A DNA stretch of 64,000 nt, taken from the NCBI GenBank assembly GCA_948099385.1, contig CANUEZ040000168.1, forward strand, positions 10,636,001 through 10,700,000. Reading direction: 5' to 3'. The DNA is from Fasciola hepatica (taxonomy: Eukaryota > Platyhelminthes > Trematoda > Plagiorchiida > Fasciolidae). Below are positions 9,735 to 20,044 of this stretch, one piece after another. The position numbers and the translations under genes were made by a program. The notes beneath the pieces are model-generated. The model was not told where the DNA came from. It worked only from the letters and a program-made list of their open reading frames with translations, and ran no database searches. Positions within the stretch are counted from its first letter, which is position 1. The number at the start of each line of letters is the position of its first letter.

Positions 9735-10380
9735 GTACTTTAACTTCAGCTCGGTTTAGTTCAGTTTGTACAGGACAGGTTATGGCCGAGGCCAATCGAC
9801 TGCCCATAATTCACCCGATGGTATGCAAACCACTACCGGGCTTATTTTGTCAGATCCTCACTAAAAGTGAGATGGAAACGTAAAACCTCATCAAACATCA
9901 ACTGCGGGAGACATTATGCATTGCAGGCGTTCACTGGGACAGTATATGATGAGCGAAAAAGTCGAATAAAACATACTTTAGGAGGACCGGTGCTCCCCGT
10001 CATCCATCTAGTTAACATATTCGAAGCTCACTGTGGGACACCTCCGGGCAATGCACAGCCAAATTCGTAACGGATCCTGAAATCAGAAGGCGATCTTCCG
10101 TGAAATTCCACGATACCAGATTACTGAATCAGCAGTAACGCGAAACAGATACAAACCTCAATTACGCGATCACAAGGACCCAAAAAACGAGAACCGAATT
10201 GCGGTTTGCGAGAGAGGAGCACGCGTCTCAATCAGGTCCAGAATAAGGGTATGGCAAAGCAGCGCGCTGGAAGCGAAGAAACAAGCTTCGATTCCTAAAA
10301 CTATAACGTGCATAAAACAAGCCGGTTGTGTAAATAAGTGAGTGATGCTGAAGAAAACTTTGAACTGCAGCGTTTTTGGA
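9735..10380 (+). repeat. LTR-like repeat, right copy
   Basis: Bases 9,735-10,045 resemble 3,405-3,715 in the same orientation (shared blocks listed under the left copy). The sequence from 10,045 to 10,380 has no counterpart next to the left copy, where LINE-A1 interrupts. It follows directly after the gypsy integrase, which is where a 3' LTR is expected. No TG/CA ends or target duplication could be fixed. Confidence 0.45.
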
Positions 10381-10400
10381 GGGGCTTTTCACGACCGGTA

Positions 10401-11087
10401 TTAGCACTTACTACGAGGATATACCTCGTCCCACTTGCGGTCTAGGGCACCTTCGAAGGATTGGACGGTCTGCAGATCTATCGTTCCACCAGGCAGACCG
10501 TTCCAACTAATCAAAACTCTGTGGCTGAAGAAGTGCGATCTAGCCATCAACCTAGCTCGGGCTTTTATCAGCTTCTTTCCATGTCCCTTTGTTCTGGAAC
10601 CTAAAGCCACCTGAAACAGTCTATCTGGTCTAAGGCCAGAAAAGCTTTTATTCACCTTGAACAATTCTACATGATCCCCTCGACGTTTCCTCCTTCCCAG
10701 CAAGAAAAGATTCAGATCACAGAGTCTCTGCTCATACGTCTTACCCCCCTGCCCTCCAACCATTCGCGTGGTTAGAAGTTGAAGTTTCTCAGAGTAGGCA
10801 GCGTCCCTTTTGTAGAAGGGTGACCAAGGCTGCACGCTGTCTTCTAATTGAGGCCGTACTATAGTCATGTAAATAGGTACGAATACCTCCGGCTGCCGGC
10901 AAGACAAAACTGACCACGGTCTAAAAAGCTTCCCACGAGCTTTTTGCGCAGCAGCGTTGCACTGGTCCGACCATTTGAAGTCACTGCTCGTGGAGACCCC
11001 AAGGTCTCTAACCTCACTGACTGCCTCTATGGTGAACGGCCCTCGAGCGTGGGCGACAGTTAGGCTCTCTGTTGTCCTTGACAACAA
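10401..11087 (-). pseudogene. LINE-A2: reverse transcriptase C-terminal domain
   Basis: The 228-codon frame is the counterpart of 3,703-4,389 and differs from it by only a handful of residues until the last codons (KWDEVYPRSKC here, KWNEIFPLSES in copy 1). The same RT blocks are present (EVRDLGV near residue 26, RRKRRGDHVELF, FFSHRVLISWNGLP). The near-identity contrasts with the adjacent palm region. The natural stop is at 10,401-10,403. Confidence 0.85.
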
Positions 11088-11128
11088 ATGGCTTTTTCAG
11101 CGTTCGGGGGTAAGTCCCATTTGTATGC

Positions 11129-11476
11129 TCAGTCCAGGACGGGACCGATATCCCTGCCCAAGTCCGCCTTACCCCCAGATCCAACAACCTTCACATCATC
11201 CGTAAGAATGAAGCTAGGCGATTGAAGAGCGGGTGACAGGTCGTCAATAAACTGCAAGAATTGCACCGGGCACAGGATGGATCCCTGAGGTGCGCCACTA
11301 GTGACGCTCACCAAGCTGAAGCATCTGTCCCCTACTTTGGCGTAAAGTGTCCTGTGGGAGAGGAATTCCGCCAGCCACCCATACACTGGCCCACCTGTAC
11401 CAAACGTCCCCATCTTGTATAGCAAAAGACGACGATTAACGGAATCAAAGGCCTTGGTAAAGTCAAGGTAGCACAC
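11129..11476 (-). pseudogene. LINE-A2: reverse transcriptase catalytic palm fragment
   Basis: The frame reads YLDFTKAFDSVNRRLLLYKM (first catalytic aspartate block), then SGAPQGSILCPVQFLQFIDDL and FILTDDVKVVG. The last block corresponds to F/YADD, with both catalytic aspartates kept and tyrosine/alanine replaced by leucine/threonine. Upstream, the RT fingers are out of frame (11,480-11,750), so no continuous enzyme exists. This part is diverged from LINE-A1, which lost the frame before the DD box. Confidence 0.8.
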
Positions 11477-12100
11477 CTAAAATTGTTTACATCCGTCCAG
11501 TCGTCGAGTTGCTTCATCAAAGAAACGCAGGGTATTGGTCATACAAGGCCTATCTTTCGGGAATCGATGCTGGGCCGGACTTAGCGTTGATTTCTACAGT
11601 AAGTGCCGGCAGATGTGGTCACGGATGATCTTCTCAAGGACTTTACATAGGATGCTAGTTGGGCTTGCCGGCCTGTAGTCCTGCATGGTCGACTTATGTC
11701 CAATCTTATGCATTGCACACGACTGCCGTGACCTTTTAGTTCTTAGGCAGCTAACTCCGGTCTAACGTGGACCTGTGCAGCCTGCATACCGATGGAGCTA
11801 TGATATCCTTCAAAGGCTTGACGATAGCTGGATGAATGCCATCTGGGCCCGCCAACTTGTGGCTGTTCAATTTCTGTAGGCACTTACGCACGCTTTCCTG
11901 TGAGAGATTTAGCTCGTTTAACTGGGGAGCAGGATGCACCAGAGCTAGTTCTACTCGTGCCCCACTATCTGTCTTATGTACGCTACCAGTGTTCCCCAGG
12001 GCGTCTGTAGGTGATATTGGACCTACGGCATTCTTTGTTGAGCCTTTCGACTGCACACAGCTGTAGAATGTTTTCGGCTGTTGACTTACAGACTGGGCCC
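11477..12100 (-). pseudogene. LINE-A2: reverse transcriptase N-terminal part
   Basis: Frame 12,056-11,751 carries QLNELNLSQESVRKCL, then SHKLAGPDGIHPAIVKPL and APSVCRLHRSTL, the opening RT blocks. The stretch 11,790-11,920 is essentially identical to 5,080-5,205, but its flanks are diverged and carry a deletion relative to copy 1 around 11,990. The WK and NYRP-type blocks are not in frame. The listed Met is internal to ORF2 and is not a start. Confidence 0.75.
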
Positions 12101-13133
12101 ATTTGAGCTCACATTCCCGCTTGGAAGTTCTCAGAAGGCTAACGGTCTCTTTTCTCAGCTTTGCATAGCGGTTCTAGGCTAGCTGACTACCGGAAGCTTT
12201 GTACTGCTCCCAGCTACCGTTTCTACGTTGGATGGTCTTGGCTATTGCAGTCGTCCACCATATGGGTTCACCCTCCCCACTCCTTAGTTTTAAAGGTGCG
12301 AACTCTTTCTGTAGGGCAGTCAGGGATCCCTTTATGGCCTGCCAACGCTCCCCGACAATAGCCTCGTCTGTCGTGTCTAAGGTCAAACTAATCGCCTTGT
12401 TTCAAAGCCTATCTGTGTCCATATTATCGAAATGTCTGGCCAGCCTTGAGGGTACCTTGGGTCGCCGCATGCATAGGACGATTTTGACGCACACGTGGTC
12501 ACTCTTGTCCAGCGGTGCATAGTAATGCTGTCCAGACACATCGTTGGGGAGGTTTGTTATTGCTAGATCCAGCAAAGATGGTACGCATCCAGTCCTATAT
12601 CTGGTCTTTTCCCTAATATGCTGGTCCAACGCATTGGCATGCGGCTCTTCTAAGAAGGTTTGCCTCTCCGATCCCGGCACGCGGACCTCAGCCGCCCAGT
12701 CGATGTGTTGAAGATTGAAGTCACTCACTATGAGGGTCCTTTGTGCGTCCTTAACTAGTTCAGTTAAAGTCCGCGGTAAGCAAGAATCCTCTCCGCGGTG
12801 TACCTGGTGCCCATTGGTCACAGACAATGTTGAGCCTTCCGCCTGGGGGGTGATCGTAACGGCGCACAAATGGACACTGAGAGTGCAAGTCTTGGTCTGA
12901 GACTCAAGGTGGTTTGTACCTGACCTAACGAGGATGGCTACTCCACCACCAAGGCGATTCTGTTTCCGATCCTGCCTATAGACTGCAAAACCGCTACTCA
13001 TTGGGCCTGGTACATGGTATTCCTTAGAAAACCACGCTTCCCTAAAAGAAACTATTGATGATTTGTGCACTCCAGCTGCTGTGGGGAGTTCCATCCACCT
13101 GTCCCTTATACGACACGTGCTAGTATATAGCAC
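12101..13133 (-). pseudogene. LINE-A2: AP-like endonuclease and linker
   Basis: A 243-codon frame (13,133-12,402) covers most of the endonuclease: SIVSFREAWFSKEYH (in place of TETWL), GGGVAILVRSG, LIVSDFNLQHIDW, SLLDLAITNLPND and PLDKSDHVCV. It keeps DFN and SDH residues that copy 1 has partly lost (copy 1 has DSN). The frame ends at the TGA 12,402-12,404. The linker frame 12,386-12,174 ends at the TAG 12,174-12,176. Both stops sit at the same codons as in LINE-A1. Confidence 0.85.
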
Positions 13134-13167
13134 CGCAACTTTCGCTCAGTCACATAGGTTACTCCTA

Positions 13168-13836
13168 TTAGCTAATAATGTTCGGTTCCTTCCTCCTACC
13201 TACGTCAAGTTTGTGTTTTGGTTCCCTCACAAAAGGTTCTCTTAGGTTAAGGATCAAGGGCCTGCTGCTTGAGACCCTGCCCATCGACAAGATTTGCCTT
13301 TGCAGATCCTCCACCTTGTTTCCCAACGCCAGGAGCGCGGGACCGTCCACCCTAGCTGGCCCATCTTTTGCCATATCACAGTCACTATTCGTTTTTGACT
13401 GCCTTGCCCTTCTAGGCTTCTGCTCAGTCCACCGGCCCTCTTCGGTCTGCTTCAAGGGAGTTGAGGCAACGACCGCATGGCAAGCACTCGGAACTGGCCC
13501 AATCGCCCTAAGTAATGTTCTTCCAGGTGTGGCTACTGCTTCCGCGAACGACTTCCTGCAACCTGATTGCGGGGTTTTGGGGCTTACGTCCGAGGTGCTA
13601 CTTGGTGGGTGTCTCGCGAACAAAACATGACGGTTTACATACACCCACGCCTCCGAGACCACACACCAGTCCCCCCAGGGCGGAGGCACGAGCTCCCCTA
13701 GAACCTGCCTACTCTGGCTCCCACAGGGCCCTGCTACTTCTGGAGAAAAAGTTTGCACTACCACAATGGAAGAAGGATACGATGACCGTGGCACGTGAGG
13801 TCTTAAATTAGCACAGGGGCACGTGCTGAACCCCAA
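13168..13836 (-). pseudogene. LINE-A2: ORF1-like protein
   Basis: A 222-codon minus-strand frame lies immediately upstream of the endonuclease, where ORF1 is expected. It has NKVEDLQRQIL, a short possible coiled-coil stretch, and a basic QKPRRARQSKTN segment. I see no zinc knuckle or RNA-binding motif that would prove function, so the call rests on position and length. A plus-strand frame also spans this interval but has no recognisable content. Confidence 0.4.
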
Positions 13837-13874
13837 ATGTTTCCAGATCGTTTATTTACCCCGGTAATTGCACA

Positions 13875-14045
13875 TCACCGGTCGGCTGGAAAGTAGTCCA
13901 CTGGACAAAGAGAGAATGAGGAAGAGAAATGGGGTTCGAAATAAAAATTTTGACAGTTACTTGCCTATGATGCTGCCGGTGAGCTGGTAGACTGACCGCT
14001 GGGCTACGCGAAAGAAATCAGGACGATAGTTCTGATTGCTTCTTG
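13875..14045 (-). repeat. tRNA-derived SINE-like unit, copy 1
   Basis: On the minus strand the unit contains TAGCCCAGCGGTCAG (plus positions 13,992-14,006), which fits a tRNA A-box/D-arm. About 60 bases downstream it has TTTCGAACCCC (plus 13,931-13,940), which fits a B-box. These are the two internal RNA polymerase III promoter elements. A second, similar unit lies at 15,111-15,275 in the same orientation. The repeat plus the paired boxes supports a SINE. The tail and target duplications were not identified. Confidence 0.5.
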
Positions 14046-15110
14046 CGTCTTCTGTTGTCCGTATTCTGAAAGATTGACCGCTAGATGGCGGAAGAGGGCT
14101 GGACTTTGCGACAGCCACTTCTACCTTAGTAGACCTACTGATTCCGTTTTGGAAAATCTGTCGAACATAGAGCGGCGAGATTTTTAATACGCCTGCAACT
14201 AGCACAGCCTCGGAGGGCTATGTTTGGCCAAACCCAAGCGGTCCGATTTCGCCTCATCGACTTCTTCAAGATGAAAGCTAGGTAGTTTATTCATATTCCA
14301 AGGTTGAACAAACAATCTTCTCTAGTTCGTTATTTTCCCCAGACTTGTTTTCCCTCACTCGAAGTGTTTTTATACTGTGGCCGCCTAACATTACTTTTTA
14401 CCTCCTACAATAGGTATCCATACGAAGGATACACAAACTGCCAGAAGAACTGACCACAACTCCTATTTACCAAGCCAAACCCATACCAACCAATTTGCTG
14501 TCGCAGGTAGGGCGGAAACTCTACTGACATCCTCGCCGTAAACATCGGATTCCTACTTCTCACATCGATTCCACGAGGATTTTCGAGTTGGGTTGCCCGC
14601 CACGGTGGCTGTCCCCAGTGTCTAGCTTTGAGTGCCAACTACTGCATCCTTCCGCATGTAAGTGTCCTCTCTTGTTTATTAATACTTTTCCTCCAGCAAA
14701 ACTCACGTCATTCATTTTTAAAGTGATTAAAATAGTTTTAATCAGCTGTTTATTTTGAAAGAAAATTTGTTCATTCTGGAATAACCTTAAGCATGTGTTT
14801 CGTTTTTGTTTTTTTATCCATCAGGTGACTGGATAATACCTACAAAAGATGCCACTGGAGGTTCGGAAATTTGGAGCTGCAGTAGGAACTTATGAACGGC
14901 TTTGAAGTTGCAAGTATCCACAGTTTTCTTCGTGTCACTGGCTTTCTCATGTGTGACACTCCTTCCCCCGCCTAACTTACGTGGAAGCCGTTTTCAAGGG
15001 CGGTCCTCCAGGACTGTGCCCCTATAGAAACGATATGATCATTCTCTCGCCTACCAACTGTTCAATTTTGCGATTCGAAAGGGCGGAAATCGAGAACACT
15101 ACTTCCGACG
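14046..15110. other. Unassigned sequence between SINE-like units
   Basis: There is no frame with recognisable protein similarity and no structural RNA that I could see. A short minus-strand frame at 14,405-14,638 has no family features. It may be unique host DNA or an old repeat. Confidence 0.4.
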
Positions 15111-15275
15111 TCACCGGTCGGCTGGAAAATAAACCACTGGACAAAGAGAAAATGGGGGAGAGAAAGGGGGTTCGAAATACAAATTTTGACAGTTTCTTGC
15201 CTATGATGCTGTCGGTGAGCTGGTAGACGGACCGCTGGGCTACACGAAAGAAAGCAGGACGATAGTTGTGACTGC
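15111..15275 (-). repeat. tRNA-derived SINE-like unit, copy 2
   Basis: This is a direct repeat of 13,875-14,045, with the same A-box-like segment (plus 15,228-15,242) and B-box-like GGGTTCGAA on the plus strand (about 15,167-15,176). The start 'TCACCGGTCGGCTGG' is common to both copies. The copies differ by scattered substitutions, which argues for two separate insertions of a family over a recent tandem duplication. Confidence 0.5.
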
Positions 15276-15849
15276 TATTACGCCGCGTTACAAAAAGTGG
15301 TCCAAACGACATATTTTCAACTACTAACAAGTAAACCTTACGTCTGTCGCTTGAAGAGCTATAGAAAAGATTATCAAAAGCAAGTTACCGGTTACATGAT
15401 GGGTCAAAAGCGTGTCATAGACAGCACGGTTCTTCCAGTTTTATACAAGTTTGACCTGTCGGTCGGACTTTTTAGCTCTCATCGCGTGGGCAACGGACAA
15501 AGGAACGTTCTAGTTATACTGCCCCTTCACATGGTGAGGTCGATGGAAGGTGCCCTCATTTTCGTCTTCTGGCCGAAGCTCGTGCCTCTGGTAACATTGA
15601 TCCTCACTTCATGTAGTTTCTACCCCATTTACGCTAGTGTTTACGGGTTGCGTCGATCGACGGATGTTCCCCCCAGCCTGGGTCCGGGACTAGTCGAGTT
15701 CTCCAGGGCAGTGTTCTGGGACCTTCTATACAGTAACAGTGTTGGTTGACGTATGGAAAAACGAAGCATGCCAGATATACGACCAAGCGTCACAAATGAT
15801 ACTTCGCTATAATGCAGACAAATTTATGACCGACTTAATATAGAAAGAT
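15276..15849. other. Unassigned sequence
   Basis: A 150-codon plus-strand frame (15,297-15,749) has several hydrophobic stretches, including LVTLILTSCSFYPIYASVYG near its end, but no motif I recognise, no repeat partner and no supporting neighbour. It may be a chance frame. Confidence 0.3.
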
Positions 15850-17630
15850 TTAAGAGAGATAAATGTATGCCCACCAGGGAATGATAGAAGTGGTTCTTAA
15901 GTATAAATTGATAGATTCGAGATTCGGCCCGTCAAGACCGGACGTGTACAGGTTTTCTCGTGTTTTTCTCTTTTTTTCTAATATATGGCTACTTGTAGGC
16001 GGAGGGAGGGCAAGAGCAGCTTGAGAAAAATCGAGGGAAAGATCAAAAAACCAAGATCGCATCTACTATTTGATCGAAGAAGTTAAGTCATATCTCAATG
16101 GAAAAAGCTATGGCAGGAGAATGGCATGAATATCAAGGCAAACAGACGGACCATACAAGAGCTACACACAAAAGAACAGACTGTGAATATGTCGGAGGCT
16201 TCCCGAAGCACACCAAAGAGGCAAACAGATTAGCAAAGGAAAAGCAGCGGAATCTCCGGCAACCAGCAAGTTAGCCCAGGTGAGGGGTCGCCGACCAAGC
16301 CGTCAGCTGAGATAATCAGCCCAACCGGATAGTATTTGTGCCCAGAAGAAGCAAGTTATCGGCCACGGGCAACTAGCCAAAACACAGCCGAAGTAACCAA
16401 GCAGCCACAAGGGCAATGTAGGTGCCGCGCAGTCTGAAAAAGGGCCTATCTAAACGATTGTGTAGCATGTACTTGATTTGTTTGCCCCTTGGAATACAAG
16501 TATCCTATCCCGTCTTCTCGTCCTTGCTACAATATGATGACGGTCAAATATGAGAGAAGCAGTAATAAATGGACGTACGCTACGCAGCCGGAGGATGGTG
16601 ATGATGGAAGTGGCTGGGAAGCGCAGGGCGAATTTGGTTACATGGTGATCGGAGTAGGGTATAGAAACAACGAGGGAGGTGATCGAGGAGTGAGAAGGAC
16701 TGCGGTGCAAAAATGCATGAGTTTAGGCAGCGAACAACGTGTGAAAGGAATCGGCTTATGGAGGATCAGAGAGATCAAGTAAGGGCCGATGATATGGTTT
16801 GTAACTTCACGTGAGTTCATGAAAATAAGTGGTCTTTGCATTGGATGGAACGTGATAATGCAGGGCAACCTGGAAGGCACACGGAAGATGCCCTGGGCGA
16901 GCAATAACAGGTTTTAAGAGAAATAACCAAATATAGGAAAGTAAAAGATGATCAATGGGATCCTTTTACTTCAGGTGAGAGACGATGAAGGCCGAAAGAA
17001 AATAGAGCCACCAGGACCGGTAGACTTGCGATGGAAAAATAAACACGAAACATTTGTGCGCAGCGGAGTTGGGACGACTGACTGGGAGGGCTGCACGTCT
17101 GCATGAGCTGCACAAATGGATTAGACCCAAAGAAATTAAAGCACTGAATAATGAAGAGATCAGAGGCCTTTGCGGAGCCAAGCCAACAATACAGGATGAT
17201 GAAGAAGGAATAATAAATGCGACTGCAAAAGATGCAAAGGCGGGAAGGGCGAGTTCTAACATGGTGATTGGGCATGGGTTTGGGTGGAACTGGCGCGTAT
17301 TGGCGTGACGCTTGAGAAGAAAGTGTTAGGAAGGATATGAGTAAAGGTGGGCGGCGAGGTATATGAATGCGATCGATGAACTGTGAGAGCTTTAGATGGC
17401 AGCAACAGAGTGGAGATTTAAGGTCGGCAATTTACAGGTGGGTATAAGAGAAAACATTGTCGAGCTTGGGCAGAGTAATTTGAATAGGGCGATAGTGACA
17501 TCACACGGCGGAATTCGTCATAGCGAGAGACTATAGGGGCAAGGGAAAAGAGGGTAGGTGTGTATACCGTGACAGGACGATAGAAATGGAGAGTGAAAGA
17601 AGTGCTGACAAAGAATGGGCAAGCATAACC
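15850..17630 (-). mobile_element. LINE-C 3' untranslated fragment, copy A
   Basis: The purine-rich plus strand matches the LINE-C 3' region at 39.5-41.4 kb in the same order. Shared pieces include the GATGACGGTC or GTGACGGTC stretch (16,538; 40,336), the 'AAGGCACAC-GAAGATGCC' stretch (16,875; 40,669) and the 'GAGCTTGGGCAGAGT' region (17,461; 41,262). No coding part is included. It begins inside the family's 3' sequence and lacks the last ~150 bases of the tail. Such 5'-truncated pieces are typical products of incomplete LINE reverse transcription. Confidence 0.6.
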
Positions 17631-18865
17631 TTGAGTGCAAACGATACTCTTAACAACGTTATTAGTGACAAGTATTTTCTTTTAGCTGATGACGCTGAGA
17701 TTGTATTCCAGTGTAAGTCCAATAAGACCCACCGCAAAATAGTTTACATATCTGATGGCTTTTTCTCCATCGGCCGCCGGCGCATTGCGGTTTCCGTAAC
17801 CGACAACAAATGCGACCTTTACCACCTCTGTTTTGTCCGATTGCGACTATAGGGTACATAAACGCAAAACAGGAAATACTGCGGCAGGTTACTTGCCATG
17901 TCCATTTTTTGATTTTGTGGTATCCTGTGTTTGGGTCGATACTACAGTCACTCGTATGGTCTCTCTTATAGCGTCACATCCGAAAATACATGCATTTATC
18001 TAGTGTGAAACCACCGCATATGAGTAGCACTCTCGGGAAAATAAAAGATTATTTCGAAAATCTCGAAATTTGTGTCTGGATAAAACCAGGTGGCATTCTG
18101 AAAAGAACCTGTATTTCTCCTAGACATTATTGCGGACGCGTACGTGTGAAATCTTGTGCTTCCCGATTGATATTGGTGGCACTTTCCCAGACAGTGATCA
18201 AGAAGCCTGCATAAATGCATGATCAGAGTGCACGGACTACTCAACAGGATGAAAAGCTCACCACTTTTAAGAAAAGAGGTGACAATAAGGCCGAGGAGAG
18301 TTTGGACGAAGTAAAGTGACAGTGGGTTACATGGCACATTCAACTGAGCTTTGAAATATTACCGGTGAGCGGTTAAAATTTGACCAAACATGAAACCGTT
18401 CAAACTAATTCTGACTTAGAATGCAGAAAAATACAATAGTTACGAGGATGATTCAGAAAATGATTAGTGGCGCACACCAAGGTGCACAAAAAGCGCTTGG
18501 TTACCAAGCATGCAGACAGATGTGAACTGTGGGAATTTATTTAAGATAAATTCATGAAAATGAGAAGGAACCTTATTTGTTGAAAAAAAGTAGATTCGTT
18601 TCCAGGGTGCGTACCATTTCTCATCCGGTGATGAGAATTCTCAGCCGGTGTAGGAATGTTAAAACCCTAAGATATGTAGTAATAATATCTATGCGGGTTT
18701 CCGTGTCAATCGGGAGCAAAATACCGCAAGAGATAATGGTGGAAATTCATGCTTGGTCACAAGCTATGTAACACACATAAAAGAAAAATCTAATATTTTG
18801 CTGGGACCCCAGTGATTTGTCTTTGTCCGTTTTGGGCTTTATTGGCGTGGGCCTTAAGTCTTATG
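17631..18865. other. Unassigned sequence upstream of the BEL/Pao insertion
   Basis: I see no protein family, repeat partner or RNA gene here. It contains AT-rich patches and short frames only. Its right edge is the target site of the BEL/Pao insertion. Confidence 0.4.
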
Positions 18866-18870
18866 TTTGC
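18866..18870. repeat. Target-site duplication TTTGC (left)
   Basis: TTTGC directly precedes the left LTR and recurs directly after the right LTR at 22,974-22,978. Five bases is the usual duplication length for BEL/Pao integration. The exact match on both sides fixes the element ends. Confidence 0.9.
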
Positions 18871-19229
18871 TGTAAGTCGAATCTCGCAAATCGAGCAACG
18901 CGTGGCCAATTCAAACGAATCCCAAAACCAGAACAAGATTGATTCGTAGTTTCTACGGTACTAAATTGAAATGCACAAAGGATACAAATATATACGGACC
19001 TCAAGTATGCGGCCAAATAGACTTCACAGTAAAACCCAAAGGTCCAAAGCCCCGTGGCTCAAGCACGACAGTCAGAAACGGTTCAAGGCCAAATTCAAAT
19101 GTCTCACATGGATGAACAAACGTGAAAATGTGTGGTGTATGAGCGAGCTTTCCAAGATAATGTTAAATATAGTCAAATTCACAAAGCACGTTGAACATTT
19201 AGAAGGATTTTCAGTATTCGTTCGTTACA
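18871..19229 (-). repeat. BEL-1 3' LTR (left)
   Basis: The LTR starts TGTAAG and ends TTACA, a TG...CA pair that is part of a short inverted repeat (TGTAA/TTACA). It matches 22,615-22,973 over its full 359 bp, with differences seen only near 18,913 (G/A), 19,112 (G/A) and 19,219 (C/T). On the minus strand this is the downstream LTR. Confidence 0.93.
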
Positions 19230-20044
19230 CCGCCGGCCAAAATCCTTCCGCGAAAATGGTTGTCTAAGGTTCAGGAAGGGGTCGTGATTCTCATCCTATC
19301 TACCTTTAACTTATTGTCAGTGCCTGTGGATACTAACTTCCTGTGTTATCTGAACGTGAAACAGGTTTTTGCCGTAGTCATCATCGCACAATCCATAAGG
19401 AATCAATTCCAAATATCGCTGCACAACTTGAGATTAACATATTCATCAGGAAACCGGCGCATATAGTCAGACGCACGATGAAGATGAAGGCTTCGCAGAG
19501 TGAAGTGTTTCGCCGCACGAAATAAGTCTAAGCATCACAAGCAGTAACCCATTGCAGCAACTGGTTAGACTAATTTTGTTTACAAGCTTGAGCGCAGAAG
19601 TTGAACGCAGGTGCAACGCCTAATGAGATATCGCGTAAAATTGACAGGTCACGAACCAGTGGAATTACATAAAATTAACGCACCAAATCTTCCGAAAGAA
19701 ATGAAAACCGGTTTCTGATTATGAATAAATTTCGAAAACAAGTGTACGGCGGACAGTATCGAAATACACATGAACACGGAGATTGGTCGAATACTGGCAT
19801 CTATCAGAGTATTTCAAAGTTTTTCTGTGCACAAAATATGTGACAATCAATATTGTATAAAATGTAAATAAATGTTCTTCTTTAAAGATAATAATAGTTT
19901 CACAATGTGCTCGCAGCTAGTATGCCTCACCTGAACTGTTCAAGTGAAATACTGGTGAATTTCTCCTCTTCACCTATGTGCACGCTAGATAGAAACTGGA
20001 ACTAAGTACATTTGCAACCTTTCAGAAAAAATGGGTCCAGTTGA
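19230..20044 (-). other. BEL-1 interior without coding capacity
   Basis: This is the segment between the pol stop and the 3' LTR. In a complete BEL/Pao element it would hold RT-connected RNase H and integrase, but no integrase block (HHCC finger, DNGT, WER) was found in any minus-strand frame. It may be foreign sequence captured by, or left over in, the deleted derivative. Confidence 0.6.

Larger units (their letters stand above)
10401..13840 (-). mobile_element. LINE-A copy 2, non-LTR retrotransposon
   Basis: This is the second copy of the LINE-A family, in the same orientation and about 6.7 kb from the first. It reads ORF1-like protein, endonuclease, linker and RT on the minus strand. Compared with LINE-A1, bases about 10,441-11,236, 11,790-11,920 and 12,095-13,000 are nearly identical, while the intervening parts are clearly diverged. 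It shares two linker stops with LINE-A1. The RT palm is broken in places where copy 1 is open, so the two copies decayed independently in the diverged blocks. Confidence 0.85.

Noticed and set aside
13515..13811. 98-codon plus-strand frame at the LINE-A2 5' end
   Set aside because: It overlaps the ORF1-like minus-strand frame, which fits element order better. The plus frame has no recognisable content.
15297..15749. 150-codon plus-strand frame as a membrane protein gene
   Set aside because: Hydrophobic stretches alone are not enough. I see no family motif, no repeat partner and no neighbouring gene structure.
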